From NCBI GenBank assembly GCA_039806955.1, contig JBDHQI010000022.1, positions 5,776 through 69,775 on the forward strand: 64,000 bases of DNA, in the 5' to 3' direction. This document shows positions 27,156 through 35,681 of this stretch, in pieces; position 1 is the first letter of the stretch; every line of letters starts with the position of its first letter. The DNA comes from JADLHS01 sp039806955 (GTDB lineage Bacteria > Verrucomicrobiota > Verrucomicrobiia > Limisphaerales > JADLHS01). The translations under genes were made by a program, and so were the position numbers. The notes below the pieces were generated by a model that ran no database searches, was not told the DNA's origin, and worked only from the letters and a program-made list of their open reading frames with translations.

Positions 27156-28692
27156 ACTTGAAACCCTGATCCGGGCGCGCTACCCGATCCTCAACATCAT
27201 CACCAGCGAAGAAGTGCGGGTGCAAAATGACGTGGTGGAAATTGCCCGGAAGCGGCAGAAGAAAGTGTTCGAGTGGAGTTACAGCACCGGGATCGTTCCG
27301 GCAGGCACGTCCATCCAATCGCAAAAGGGACGCAGCGCCGCGACGAAAGATCCGTTGATGGCGTTGGATCAGGTCATTGAGCAGGTCGAGCCGGCCATCT
27401 TCGTGTTCAAGGACTTTCACCCGTTCCTCACGAAGAACAATTTCGCCGTGGTGCGCAAACTCAAGGAGATTGCGCTGCATTTGAAGAACAGTTTCAAGAC
27501 CATCCTGCTGGTTTCGCCCGTGATGGAGATTCCCACCGAACTGGAAAAGGAAATCACCGTTCTGAATTATCCGCGGCCCACCCGCGAAGACCTCGGCGGG
27601 TTGCTGGACAAGATCATCGCCGACGTGCAGCAGTTCAAGCAGGTGACCATTGACCTGGACGCCTCCGGGCGCGAGCGTCTGTTGCAGGCGGCGCTGGGGT
27701 TGACGCTGGGGGAAGCGGAAAATGTCTTCGCGAAAATCATCGTCAAGGACGAGCGGCTCAGCGGCGAGGACGTCAATGAAGTGTTCTCGGAAAAGCAGCA
27801 GATCATTCGCAAAAGCGGTTTGCTGGAATATTACTCGACGGATGAAAATTTCTCCCGGGTTGGCGGCCTGACGGTGCTGAAGGACTGGCTTAATAAACGC
27901 GCCGTGGCCTTCACCGACGAAGCGCGCGCGTTTGGCCTGCCGCCGCCGAAGGGCATTTTGCTGCTCGGCGTCCAGGGTTGCGGCAAGAGTTTGTGCGCCA
28001 AGGCGGTTTCCAATTTGTGGCAACTGCCGCTGCTCCGCTTTGACATGGGCCGCATGTTCGGCAGCCTAGTCGGGTCGTCCGAGGAAAACGTCCGGCGCGC
28101 CATCAGCGTGGCGGAATCCATCGCTCCCGCCGTGTTGTGGGTGGACGAAATTGACAAGGCGTTTGTCGGCTCGCAAAGCTCCGGGGCCACGGATGGCGGC
28201 ACGACCGCGCGTGTGTTCGGGACGTTCCTCACGTGGCTTTCGGAAAAGACTGCGCCCGTGTTTGTGGTCACCACGGCCAACGATGTTTCCCAGCTTCCAC
28301 CCGAACTGCTGCGCAAGGGGCGGCTGGATGAAATCTTCTATGTGGATCTGCCTTCGGCAGAAGAACGCACCGAGATTTTTCGCATCCACCTGGCCAAACG
28401 CGGCCGCGATTCGGAAAAGTTCGAACTCGAGGCCCTGGTGGAGGTGAGCCGCGAATTCAGCGGCGCGGAAATCGAGGAAGCCATCAACAGCGCGCTGTAT
28501 GACGCATTCTACGAGAAGACGGACCTGACGACCGATCATGTACTGGCCGCATTGGGACAAACCGTGCCGCTGGCCAAAACCATGGCGGAAAAAATCACCG
28601 CGCAGCGCAATTGGGCCTTGGGTCGGGCGCGCAATGCCAGCGTCGTGCGTCCCATCAACAGCGCGGTTGAACTGCGGCGCATGGAGTTCTGA
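27139..28692 (+). CDS. Ycf46-like AAA+ ATPase
   Basis: AAA-family ATPase of 517 residues with an N-terminal alpha/beta domain (opening ELETLIRARYPILNIITSEE) that is typical of the Ycf46 group. The C-terminal AAA core has Walker A GVQGCGKS (277-284), Walker B VLWVDEIDKAF (about 335-345), sensor-1 VVTTANDVSQLP and arginine finger LLRKGRLDEIF. Ycf46 proteins in cyanobacteria are linked to photosynthetic regulation, but in heterotrophs they are uncharacterised. Here it overlaps a small gene and is followed by DUF1257 (Ycf35-like) and DUF2997 genes, the standard set, implying a joint function. Confidence 0.92.
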   Translation: MNFQTELETLIRARYPILNIITSEEVRVQNDVVEIARKRQKKVFEWSYSTGIVPAGTSIQSQKGRSAATKDPLMALDQVIEQVEPAIFVFKDFHPFLTKNNFAVVRKLKEIALHLKNSFKTILLVSPVMEIPTELEKEITVLNYPRPTREDLGGLLDKIIADVQQFKQVTIDLDASGRERLLQAALGLTLGEAENVFAKIIVKDERLSGEDVNEVFSEKQQIIRKSGLLEYYSTDENFSRVGGLTVLKDWLNKRAVAFTDEARAFGLPPPKGILLLGVQGCGKSLCAKAVSNLWQLPLLRFDMGRMFGSLVGSSEENVRRAISVAESIAPAVLWVDEIDKAFVGSQSSGATDGGTTARVFGTFLTWLSEKTAPVFVVTTANDVSQLPPELLRKGRLDEIFYVDLPSAEERTEIFRIHLAKRGRDSEKFELEALVEVSREFSGAEIEEAINSALYDAFYEKTDLTTDHVLAALGQTVPLAKTMAEKITAQRNWALGRARNASVVRPINSAVELRRMEF

Positions 28693-28734
28693 CCACGATT
28701 TTGAACAGCGGATCGGCCGTGACCTGAGTGCCTT

Positions 28735-29046
28735 ATGAACAATTTTTGGGGCAACCTGTTTGAGCATCTGAAAAATTGCGGGCAAAACGCGACCCTTTTC
28801 CTGCTCGCGCTGGCTGCTTTCTTCGGATTGGTCATCGGGACGGCGTTTGTCCTGCAACCCGGGGTGCGTGAACACCTAATCTCGGCGTTTCCATGGATCG
28901 GTTTGCTGCTCGTCATCGGGGTTCGCCGCCTGATCATCCGCGCACGGAGACGCCAGCCGGAACGTTTGCCGCGCGGCTCCTTGTCAGCGGACGAACTGGC
29001 CAAAGCCCGGGGCAAACTGGAAAGGCATCGCAAAGCAAAAGGTTGA
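28735..29046 (+). CDS. Small membrane protein
   Basis: 103 residues with two hydrophobic helices (about 19-40 and 47-65), followed by a strongly basic segment (RRLIIRARRRQPERLP) and a helical, charged C-terminus (SADELAKARGKLERHRKAKG). Not recognised. It lies between the AAA ATPase (42 bp) and the DUF1257 gene (121 bp) and could anchor the ATPase complex to the membrane; that is inference from position. Confidence 0.65.
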   Translation: MNNFWGNLFEHLKNCGQNATLFLLALAAFFGLVIGTAFVLQPGVREHLISAFPWIGLLLVIGVRRLIIRARRRQPERLPRGSLSADELAKARGKLERHRKAKG

Positions 29047-29167
29047 CTGTTACTGGCCGCGGGTCGGCTCCGGCTGGCCGGGTTTAAAAAATGCCACCGG
29101 ATTTCCGCGTGAGGATTCGTTCCGTGTCTGGTCTGAATCTTCGAGTGGTCAACAGCGAAGAAAAATT

Positions 29168-29641
29168 ATGAGTTGCGTCTGTATTTTAACTCCAGTGGTT
29201 ATTGCCGGTTGGCCCGCTTTCAGCGCGGCGGTGGTGGCGGCGGCGACTTCACTCGGCTACCAGGTCGTAGCCGAGACCGCTAAAGACGGCCATACCACCG
29301 TCCCGTCATTGGAAGCCAATGCCGTCAACCTGGAAATTGAACAAAGCGAGCTGGTGACCAACCAGTTGGGACGCGATCAACGCCTGACGGTTGCGCGGCA
29401 AGGCGTCACTGTGACCTTTTCCCGGGATGCGCGCGGGAAGGCGTCACTGTGCGTGACCGGTACGGGGCAGGGCGCGGACGAGTTGCGCGCGCTGGGCCAG
29501 GAGTTGAGCCAGCGGGTGGTGCAACAATATGTGTATCAGAAATTGATGGATGAAGTCCGGGCGCGCGGCTTCGTCGTCGTGGAAGAGGAGACCGAAGCGA
29601 ACCGGGCCATTCGCCTGAAAGTGCGCCATTGGGAAGGATGA
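29168..29641 (+). CDS. DUF1257 (Ycf35-like) protein
   Basis: 157-residue protein opening MSCVCILTPVV with a further strand-helix pattern (FSAAVVAAATSLGYQVV), then a polar beta region and a helical C-terminus ending HWEG. This matches DUF1257/Ycf35, a small protein found beside Ycf46-like ATPases and DUF2997 proteins in cyanobacteria and other bacteria. Its biochemical role is unknown. Only 3 bp separate it from the DUF2997 gene, so the two are almost certainly co-translated. Confidence 0.85.
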   Translation: MSCVCILTPVVIAGWPAFSAAVVAAATSLGYQVVAETAKDGHTTVPSLEANAVNLEIEQSELVTNQLGRDQRLTVARQGVTVTFSRDARGKASLCVTGTGQGADELRALGQELSQRVVQQYVYQKLMDEVRARGFVVVEEETEANRAIRLKVRHWEG

Positions 29642-29644
29642 TTT

Positions 29645-29845
29645 ATGCCGCAACGCGAATTTGATATTACGATCAGTCCGGACGGAAACGTGGAGTTGCA
29701 CGTCCAGGGCTACAAAGGCAAGGGTTGTCTCGAGGCGATGAAAATGTTCGCGCAGATCGTCGGCGAATTGCAGTCGCAACGTGAAACCAGCGAGTTTTAC
29801 GAACCGGACGAACAGGTGCGATACAACATTGACCAGCGACACTAA
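29645..29845 (+). CDS. DUF2997 protein
   Basis: 66-residue protein with the DUF2997 pattern: REFDITISPDGNVELHVQGYKGKGC, then a helix, then a basic/acidic tail ending IDQRH. It is the usual companion of DUF1257, and the pair with the Ycf46-like ATPase forms a recognisable three-gene module whose function is not established. Confidence 0.85.
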   Translation: MPQREFDITISPDGNVELHVQGYKGKGCLEAMKMFAQIVGELQSQRETSEFYEPDEQVRYNIDQRH

Positions 29846-29904
29846 CCGAAGTTTCATGTGTCCCGTCGTCAAATGTGCAACCGGTGATCATCTGTAACCA
29901 CGAC

Positions 29905-30771
29905 ATGCGTCATCCCGACTCATCTTATTATCCGCCGCGCGCCAAGTGGTACAGCCCGCTGTTCCAACTGGGCAACGGGTTGCGTCGTCATGCGCACCTT
30001 GATCGCCTGCAACTTCCTGGTGATCTCACCTGGGGCATAATTCTCAAGGGCCTCTGGTGGCCGGGACTCGCGTTGTGGGTGCAGGGCGAAAAACGGATCG
30101 GTCGGGTCCTCATACTGGGCGGCGCTTTGCTCGCCGCGATCTTCATCGTGTGGCTCGGCTATCCGATCGCGGACACCGCCCTCGGTCTGCTGCTGGCGGC
30201 GCACGTCACCAGCCTGGTGTTTCTCTGCCGTCCGTGGCTTGCGAACCGTGGTTTCTGGGTGCGGACGGTTTTCACGCTCTTCGTTTTATTCCTGGTTTCC
30301 CTGTTGGTTTATCTTCCCTTGCGAAACCTGCTGCAGACGCAGGTGCTGCGGCCGTTGCGTTATCGCGGTCAGGTCGTCGTGGTACAAAAAATTACTGCGT
30401 CCGCCGCCATTCACCGAGGGGATTGGGTCGCTTACGAATTGCCAATCCTCCGGAGCGCACATCGCGGCGTGCGATTTCAGCCAGGGCTGGGTTTGGGGTC
30501 GGTGCTGGCCGTGGCCGGCGACCGGATTGAATTCACTCCCAACGGATTGATGGTGAATGGCGAGCTTCAGTCGGCTCGCCCGCACATGCCCCGGACCGGA
30601 GAGCTGATGGTGCCGAAAGATCACTGGTTTATCTGGCCGGATCTGGAGACCAACACCCGTAATGGGATTCTGCTTTCAGAAGCCATGCAGGAACTGGCGC
30701 TCGTGCGTCAGTCGAACTTCATCGGCAAACCCTTTCACCGCTGGTTCGGACGCAAACAACTAACCCCATGA
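29905..30771 (+). CDS. Membrane protein with a catalytically dead S26 signal-peptidase-like domain
   Basis: Membrane protein of about 288 residues (an in-frame GTG at 29875 would add 10). Four hydrophobic helices occupy the first 150 residues. The C-terminal part follows the S26 peptidase pattern: RGDWVAYELP corresponds to RGDIVVF, SVLAVAGDRIEF...NGLMVNGE to KRVIGLPGDxVxxxNGxVYVNG, VPKDHWFIWPDLETNTRNG to VPxGxYFVMGDNRxxSxDSR, and a final IGKPFHRWF. The nucleophile motif SMxPT is absent and the catalytic Lys is Ser in GSVLAVAGD, so peptidase activity is unlikely. The stop overlaps the TPR gene start. Confidence 0.65.
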   Translation: MRHPDSSYYPPRAKWYSPLFQLGNGLRRHAHLDRLQLPGDLTWGIILKGLWWPGLALWVQGEKRIGRVLILGGALLAAIFIVWLGYPIADTALGLLLAAHVTSLVFLCRPWLANRGFWVRTVFTLFVLFLVSLLVYLPLRNLLQTQVLRPLRYRGQVVVVQKITASAAIHRGDWVAYELPILRSAHRGVRFQPGLGLGSVLAVAGDRIEFTPNGLMVNGELQSARPHMPRTGELMVPKDHWFIWPDLETNTRNGILLSEAMQELALVRQSNFIGKPFHRWFGRKQLTP

Positions 30772-31544
30772 GTCGTTTTGTTAATCTCGAGTTTGAAGGC
30801 GGGCAGGAGGATCAATTCTCCGACTCGCAGCAGGCGTTGGCCAAGGACGAGAGTTACTACTACAGCGAGGCGGAAACCGCTTTTCGGAATGGCCATTTCG
30901 AACCCGCGTTGCGGCTCTACGCCAAGGTGCTGGAATTCAATCCGGAACGAGTGGCCGCGTGGGCGGCGCAGGTGCGCATGCTCATCGAGTTGGGCGAAAA
31001 TCGTGAAGCCAAGTTGTGGGCGGACAAGGCGCTCGAAAGATTTCCCAACGAACCCGAACTGCTGGCGGCCAAAGCCGTGGCGCTGGGGCGCAGCGGCGAC
31101 TTGCAAGCCGCGCTTGCCTTTTCCGATGCCTCGATTGAGGAGCGTGGCGACACGCCTTACATCTGGCTGGCGCGTGGCGACGTGCTGTTGGCACGGAAGG
31201 AAGCCCGCGCGGATTATTGTTTCGACAAGGCCCTGCTGCTCGCACGGCAGGATTGGTTCATCACCTGGCTGGCGGGGCGGATTCGATGTTATTACGAACA
31301 GTTCGCCCTTGCCTTAAAACTGCTCCAACAGGCGGTGGAATCGAACACGGGACATTTTCTGCTCTGGTTGGAATTGGGCCGCTGTCAGCGCGCCTTGGGA
31401 CTGACGGGCCTGGCGCGCAATTCCTACAATCAGGCCCGACAACTGGAACCGCACTCGCCGGAAATCCGAAGCGCGCTGACGCAGCTTTCCCAAACTGGTC
31501 TCTGGACTCGACTAATCGGCTGGCGACGGCGATGGTTGCACTGA
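30768..31544 (+). CDS. Tetratricopeptide-repeat protein
   Basis: 258-residue soluble protein made largely of TPR helices. Repeats begin near 31, 65, 99, 133, 167 and 201 (for example EAETAFRNGHFEPALRLYAKVLEFNPE and LLWLELGRCQRALGLTGLARNSY). TPRs mediate protein-protein contacts. It overlaps both neighbours, the S26-like gene before and the PilT-type ATPase after (ATGA and TGATG junctions), which suggests a scaffold role in the same assembly. Confidence 0.85.
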   Translation: MSRFVNLEFEGGQEDQFSDSQQALAKDESYYYSEAETAFRNGHFEPALRLYAKVLEFNPERVAAWAAQVRMLIELGENREAKLWADKALERFPNEPELLAAKAVALGRSGDLQAALAFSDASIEERGDTPYIWLARGDVLLARKEARADYCFDKALLLARQDWFITWLAGRIRCYYEQFALALKLLQQAVESNTGHFLLWLELGRCQRALGLTGLARNSYNQARQLEPHSPEIRSALTQLSQTGLWTRLIGWRRRWLH

Positions 31545-32605
31545 TGAGCGATGCAAAATTAAATCATTTTCTTTCCGTAGCCTCCGACTACGAAGCTTCC
31601 GATCTGCATCTGGTCGTCGGCGTGCCGCCCACCTTCCGCGTCAACGGTGAAATCATCATCGCGGATGCGGATGCCATTACTCCGGAGGACGCCACGGAAA
31701 TGGCCGACAGTCTGCTGAACGAACCTCAGCGGCAGAAATTCGCGGCGGAGTGGGAACTGTGCATTTCATTGCTGCACAGCGTTGCGGGTCGGGTGCGCGT
31801 CACGTTCTATCGCCGCAACGGCCATCCGGAAATGAGTTTTCGCTTCTGCGGGGAACGCATTGCCACGCGCGAGGAATTGGGGTTGCCGGCCAAGATTGAT
31901 GACCTGGCGCGCAAGCCCAACGGCCTGGTTTTAATCACCGGCCCCACCGGCGCGGGCAAGACCACAACCCTCAATTACCTCGTTGATCTCATCAATCAGG
32001 AACGCCGTTGTAAAATCGTTACCATCGAAGACCCGATCGAATTCGTCCACGCCAACCGTCGCGCCATCGTGGTGCAACAGGAAGTGCTGACCGACGTGCG
32101 CTCGTTTCATCGCGCGCTCATCCATGTGTTGCGCCAGGATCCGGATGTCATTGTGATTGGTGAAATTCGGGATTACGAAGCCATCTCCGCAGCTCTCACC
32201 GCCGCGGAAACCGGCCACCTCGTGCTGGCCACCATGCACTCGCCCAATGTCGCGCTCGCGTTGGAACGCATCATCGGCGTGTTCGAAGGCAGCGCGCAAC
32301 GGCAGATCATCCTGCAACTGGCCAATGGCTTGCAGGGAATTCTTGCGCAGGAATTGTTGCCGGCGACCGACCGCTCGCGCCGGATGCTCGCGTATGAATT
32401 GCTGGTCCCCAACAGCGCGGTGCGCAATTTGATCCGTGAAAATCAACTGCACCAATTGGAAAACACCATCCAGATGGGCCGCAAGGATGGCATGATGTTG
32501 ATGGATGATTGCCTTTACGATCTCTATTGCAAGTGCCTGATCAGCTACGATACCGCCGTCAGCCGCGCCCGGCATCCAGATAAGATCACCCGCCAAAATG
32601 CGTAA
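31544..32605 (+). CDS. PilT/PilU-type twitching ATPase
   Basis: Hexameric secretion ATPase of the PilT branch, 353 residues from the ATG at 31544. Features: N-terminal PAS-like domain (SDLHLVVGVPPTFRVNG), Walker A GPTGAGKT (133-140), Asp box TIEDPIEF, Walker B VIVIGEIRD and the His box TGHLVLATMHS. PilT drives pilus retraction. It lacks the C-terminal AIRNLIRE-like block exactly as PilT but has AVRNLIREN, matching the family. No other pilus gene is in the window. The start is chosen because it overlaps the TPR stop; an ATG at 31532 is a near alternative. Confidence 0.92.
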   Translation: MSDAKLNHFLSVASDYEASDLHLVVGVPPTFRVNGEIIIADADAITPEDATEMADSLLNEPQRQKFAAEWELCISLLHSVAGRVRVTFYRRNGHPEMSFRFCGERIATREELGLPAKIDDLARKPNGLVLITGPTGAGKTTTLNYLVDLINQERRCKIVTIEDPIEFVHANRRAIVVQQEVLTDVRSFHRALIHVLRQDPDVIVIGEIRDYEAISAALTAAETGHLVLATMHSPNVALALERIIGVFEGSAQRQIILQLANGLQGILAQELLPATDRSRRMLAYELLVPNSAVRNLIRENQLHQLENTIQMGRKDGMMLMDDCLYDLYCKCLISYDTAVSRARHPDKITRQNA

Positions 32606-32608
32606 GGC

Positions 32609-34609
32609 ATGAAGCAACCTCGGCTCGGGATGGTTTGGACACTGGCGTTGCTGGTCGCGTGTGGATTGAGCCTTCGCCCCGGCAAGGCGCCGGCGGCGAT
32701 TCCGCAGGAAATTTCAGCTTGGGTGGGAGCTAATTTCACTTCACTGCAAGTTCAACCGGTGGCGACTACGGTCAACTTCACGCTCACTAATGCCGCTGCG
32801 GAATACGTCGCCATCACCGAGGCGTATCCGGAATCGGTTGCGCCGCGCACCTGCCATTACCTCGTGAGTGGTCCGGGGTTACCCGTTTACGAACGGCGTT
32901 ACGCCGCCAAGGGATTCGGCCCGGTCACCTATTTTCTGCGCTGCACCCAGTCGCCACCCGGACCGGTTACGTTGACCAATCTGGGCGATACGAATCATCC
33001 GCCGCTGATCGTGCGGCTCCGCAGCGTCACCGCCGAGGATTTGCAGCGGGTTCGTCGTGAAGATCAGTTTCAATTGATGGGCACCATCATCAATCCGTGG
33101 CATGGCCTTTCGGAAGCAGAGCAACTGGACTCCCTCGCGCGTTCGTTGCCCGAGGCGGCGGAGCAAAAAATCTCGCGAGGTTTTTCGCGCGAAATCTATT
33201 ATGCCAACAGCTCTTCCAATCAGGTTTACCAGCAACTCGCCACCGCGCGCCAGTGGTCACGCCAAACCGGGCTTCCGGTGCTGTTCGGTCTGGTTTCCTG
33301 GTGGAACGGCACGCCCCGACACGTCCCGGATGGCCGCGGCGGGAAATTTGGTGATCTCTACTACCAGCAGATTTGTTACACGCCCGACGCAACCCACCCC
33401 GACGATCCCGAGCTGCGCGAGTTGCTGGGGAAGCGTTACAATCTGCACTACTGCCGCACGACACCGAATGTCTGGTCGGACACGCCGTGGCTCACGCTGA
33501 ACAGCGCGCGGCTGAACGATTATCGCGCGCAGCGTCTCCGGGAAGCCGTGCAGAGCTTGGATGGGTTGACACGAGGCGACACCGCGTGGATCGCCGGTAT
33601 CTTCCTGGAGAATGAACCGCGTTATTGGGACACCCAATCCACACGCGACACGCCGCAGTGGGCGGGTGAGCGCTGGGCAGATTTTAATCCGCTCGTGATT
33701 GAGGCGGCGCAACGTGACGGCATCACACTTGATCCGGCGGATGGTTTGTTGTCGGCGGAGCTGGTCTGGCTGCAACGCAATGCGGGACGCTATTTTCAAA
33801 ACACCGTTGATGCCGTGCGCGCGGCGCTGACGGCGGTGGGGCTGACGAATCAGTTTCCGCTCTACACGCACTCGTTGCAGCTCGACATCTTGTTTCCCGG
33901 CGTGAAGATCAATCAGTCGGCGGCGGACTGGGCGCGCGTCAAGGGGGCGCAAGCCGGCATTGAAGGCATGTGGAGTCTGCCGTCGGATTTTGATCGGATT
34001 CGCGAATGGGGACCGTGGGCGGATTTGAATCGGGAAGAAACTGATGGCCGTCCGATTGGAACGCACCTTTGGGATCTGCGCGTGGCGTACGCCGCCGGGG
34101 CCAAGCTTTACAACAGCTACAACTGGCACGCGATTACCACGAACGCATACTTCAATTACGCCCGCGACTTTCTCGCCACGCTGCCCGTCGTTGTCGCGCC
34201 GCCGGATCACGTCGAATCAGTATCACCTCGGACCCTGCGGATTACGCCACCCGACGCGGTGCAAGCCTTCACCAGCCTGACCCTGCCAATCGTCATCAAG
34301 TCCAACCTCAATTCCGCAGGCGCAACCATTGCCGTTTCCATTGCCGACGACGCGGGGCGGCGATGGTTTTCTGAACGCCGCCTGCTGCCGACAAATCATT
34401 CCGCAACGGTGAGATTTGATTTTCCGGTGCCTGCGGAAATGCGTCATCCAATCTCGGGAATTTTACAATGGCACACCTACGATTTGTCGGATGTGTCAGC
34501 CGTTGCGTTTGGAGTGGCGAGTCGCACGAACATGCTTCTGGAATTCGATATTGCCGAGCAGCGGACCTTGAGTCGCCTGGTGATAGAGTGGGCGGCCGGC
34601 GCGCCTTGA
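32609..34609 (+). CDS. Large secreted protein, possible clan-A glycoside hydrolase
   Basis: 666-residue exported protein (signal peptide about 1-30, cleaving near APA). After a beta-sandwich N-terminal domain (to about 120), the central part looks like a TIM barrel. It contains VLFGLVSWWNG, IAGIFLENEPRYWD (an NEP motif like the acid/base of clan GH-A) and LYTHSLQLDILFPG, with WSDTPWLTLN and NSYNWHA between. A C-terminal beta domain follows from about 520. I do not recognise the family, so hydrolase function is inferred from the NEP motif only. It follows the PilT-type gene by 3 bp and is the last gene of the plus-strand series. Confidence 0.7.
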   Translation: MKQPRLGMVWTLALLVACGLSLRPGKAPAAIPQEISAWVGANFTSLQVQPVATTVNFTLTNAAAEYVAITEAYPESVAPRTCHYLVSGPGLPVYERRYAAKGFGPVTYFLRCTQSPPGPVTLTNLGDTNHPPLIVRLRSVTAEDLQRVRREDQFQLMGTIINPWHGLSEAEQLDSLARSLPEAAEQKISRGFSREIYYANSSSNQVYQQLATARQWSRQTGLPVLFGLVSWWNGTPRHVPDGRGGKFGDLYYQQICYTPDATHPDDPELRELLGKRYNLHYCRTTPNVWSDTPWLTLNSARLNDYRAQRLREAVQSLDGLTRGDTAWIAGIFLENEPRYWDTQSTRDTPQWAGERWADFNPLVIEAAQRDGITLDPADGLLSAELVWLQRNAGRYFQNTVDAVRAALTAVGLTNQFPLYTHSLQLDILFPGVKINQSAADWARVKGAQAGIEGMWSLPSDFDRIREWGPWADLNREETDGRPIGTHLWDLRVAYAAGAKLYNSYNWHAITTNAYFNYARDFLATLPVVVAPPDHVESVSPRTLRITPPDAVQAFTSLTLPIVIKSNLNSAGATIAVSIADDAGRRWFSERRLLPTNHSATVRFDFPVPAEMRHPISGILQWHTYDLSDVSAVAFGVASRTNMLLEFDIAEQRTLSRLVIEWAAGAP

Positions 34610-34625
34610 CCGGTGTGGATTGCGC

Positions 34626-35639
34626 TTACTTCGCGCGGAGTGGCGGTTGGATGCTCAGTTGCACAATGGCTTCGCGCACCCGCGCCGTTTGCGCAGAGTT
34701 CAGCGTCAGAAAACGGTGTCGGCCTTGACCATTCGCCGCCGGACGAAACCAAGTCGCGCCGTTATCTTCCACGGTGACATTCCCAGCCGGCGACAAACCG
34801 AAGTAGTCGCGATCCGGGAATACTGCATAGAGCACCGCCACGGGATCCCAGGTGGGCCGATCGTGCGGTGGCGGTTCGTAAAGATAGTAAGCTTCTTTCA
34901 GTGGATGATGCGGCACGTAGTTCAGGTCCCGCTCGATGGCCTGGTGCGGATATGCCGCCTTCACGCCCAGTTCGAAGCCGCTCCACGCCAGCGGCGTGGG
35001 CCAGTTGACCGCCAGAAATTGCGCGGCGGGGATGTCGTTGACCACGTTGTATTCGAGGTGTCGGGTGTCATCAAGAACCGTCTGGAACGCGCCGGCCATG
35101 ATCGAAAGCAGTTTGACCTTCTGGGCGATCAACGCCCGACCATCCAACGGCGAGACGGCATCGGGCTTTGATTCGAGCAGGCGTTTGAGGTTGGTGAAAA
35201 AACCTGTTTGTGCGATGGCCACGCTGCCATCCGGTTGTCGCGCCAAAACCTGTCGCAGCAACCGCACGGCTTCCGGCGCATCGGCACCGCTCTTCAACTT
35301 ATGCGGATAACGCAACGAGCCATCCGCATCCCGCTCATCAGCCAAGAGGTTGAACTTGCCCGGTTCGGGCGTGGCGCCGTTACGCACCATCCCAATCGGC
35401 ACTTCGGAATGTCCGTAGAACGTATTGACCGCATCCACGAAACTGGCGGCTTGCGGGTGATCCTTGGTGATGGTGACGGCCAGCAATTCCACTGCGCCGC
35501 GATCCACCAGCGTGTGAATCATGGACAACGCAATCATATCGTCCACGTCATTGCCCATGTCCGTGTCAAAAATCAGACGCACTGGCTCTGCCCAACTCAG
35601 CGTCAGGCTTAACAACAAAATCGAAACCGCATTTTTCAT
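34626..35639 (-). CDS. Secreted nucleoside hydrolase
   Basis: Inosine/uridine-preferring nucleoside hydrolase family protein, 337 residues, cleaving the N-glycosidic bond of ribonucleosides. The calcium-binding signature DTDMGNDVDD is at residues 25-34. A signal peptide (about 1-17, SWA) suggests export, unlike the cytoplasmic E. coli enzymes. Later residues include an NDIPAAQF-like segment and a DRPTWDPV block holding the expected active-site His/Asp region. It is 42 bp downstream of a LacI-type regulator on the same strand and is probably its target. Confidence 0.88.
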   Translation of the reverse strand: MKNAVSILLLSLTLSWAEPVRLIFDTDMGNDVDDMIALSMIHTLVDRGAVELLAVTITKDHPQAASFVDAVNTFYGHSEVPIGMVRNGATPEPGKFNLLADERDADGSLRYPHKLKSGADAPEAVRLLRQVLARQPDGSVAIAQTGFFTNLKRLLESKPDAVSPLDGRALIAQKVKLLSIMAGAFQTVLDDTRHLEYNVVNDIPAAQFLAVNWPTPLAWSGFELGVKAAYPHQAIERDLNYVPHHPLKEAYYLYEPPPHDRPTWDPVAVLYAVFPDRDYFGLSPAGNVTVEDNGATWFRPAANGQGRHRFLTLNSAQTARVREAIVQLSIQPPLRAK

Positions 35640-35681
35640 GATTCAGTCAAAAACCGCTTTGCCAATCCGATTGATTTATCG

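Noticed and set aside
27130..28023. Minus-strand open frame of 297 residues opposite the AAA ATPase
   Set aside because: Antisense shadow; the Walker A and B motifs read only on the plus strand.
33257..34210. Minus-strand open frame of 317 residues opposite the 666-residue secreted protein
   Set aside because: Arg/Gln-rich antisense translation without signal peptide or motifs.
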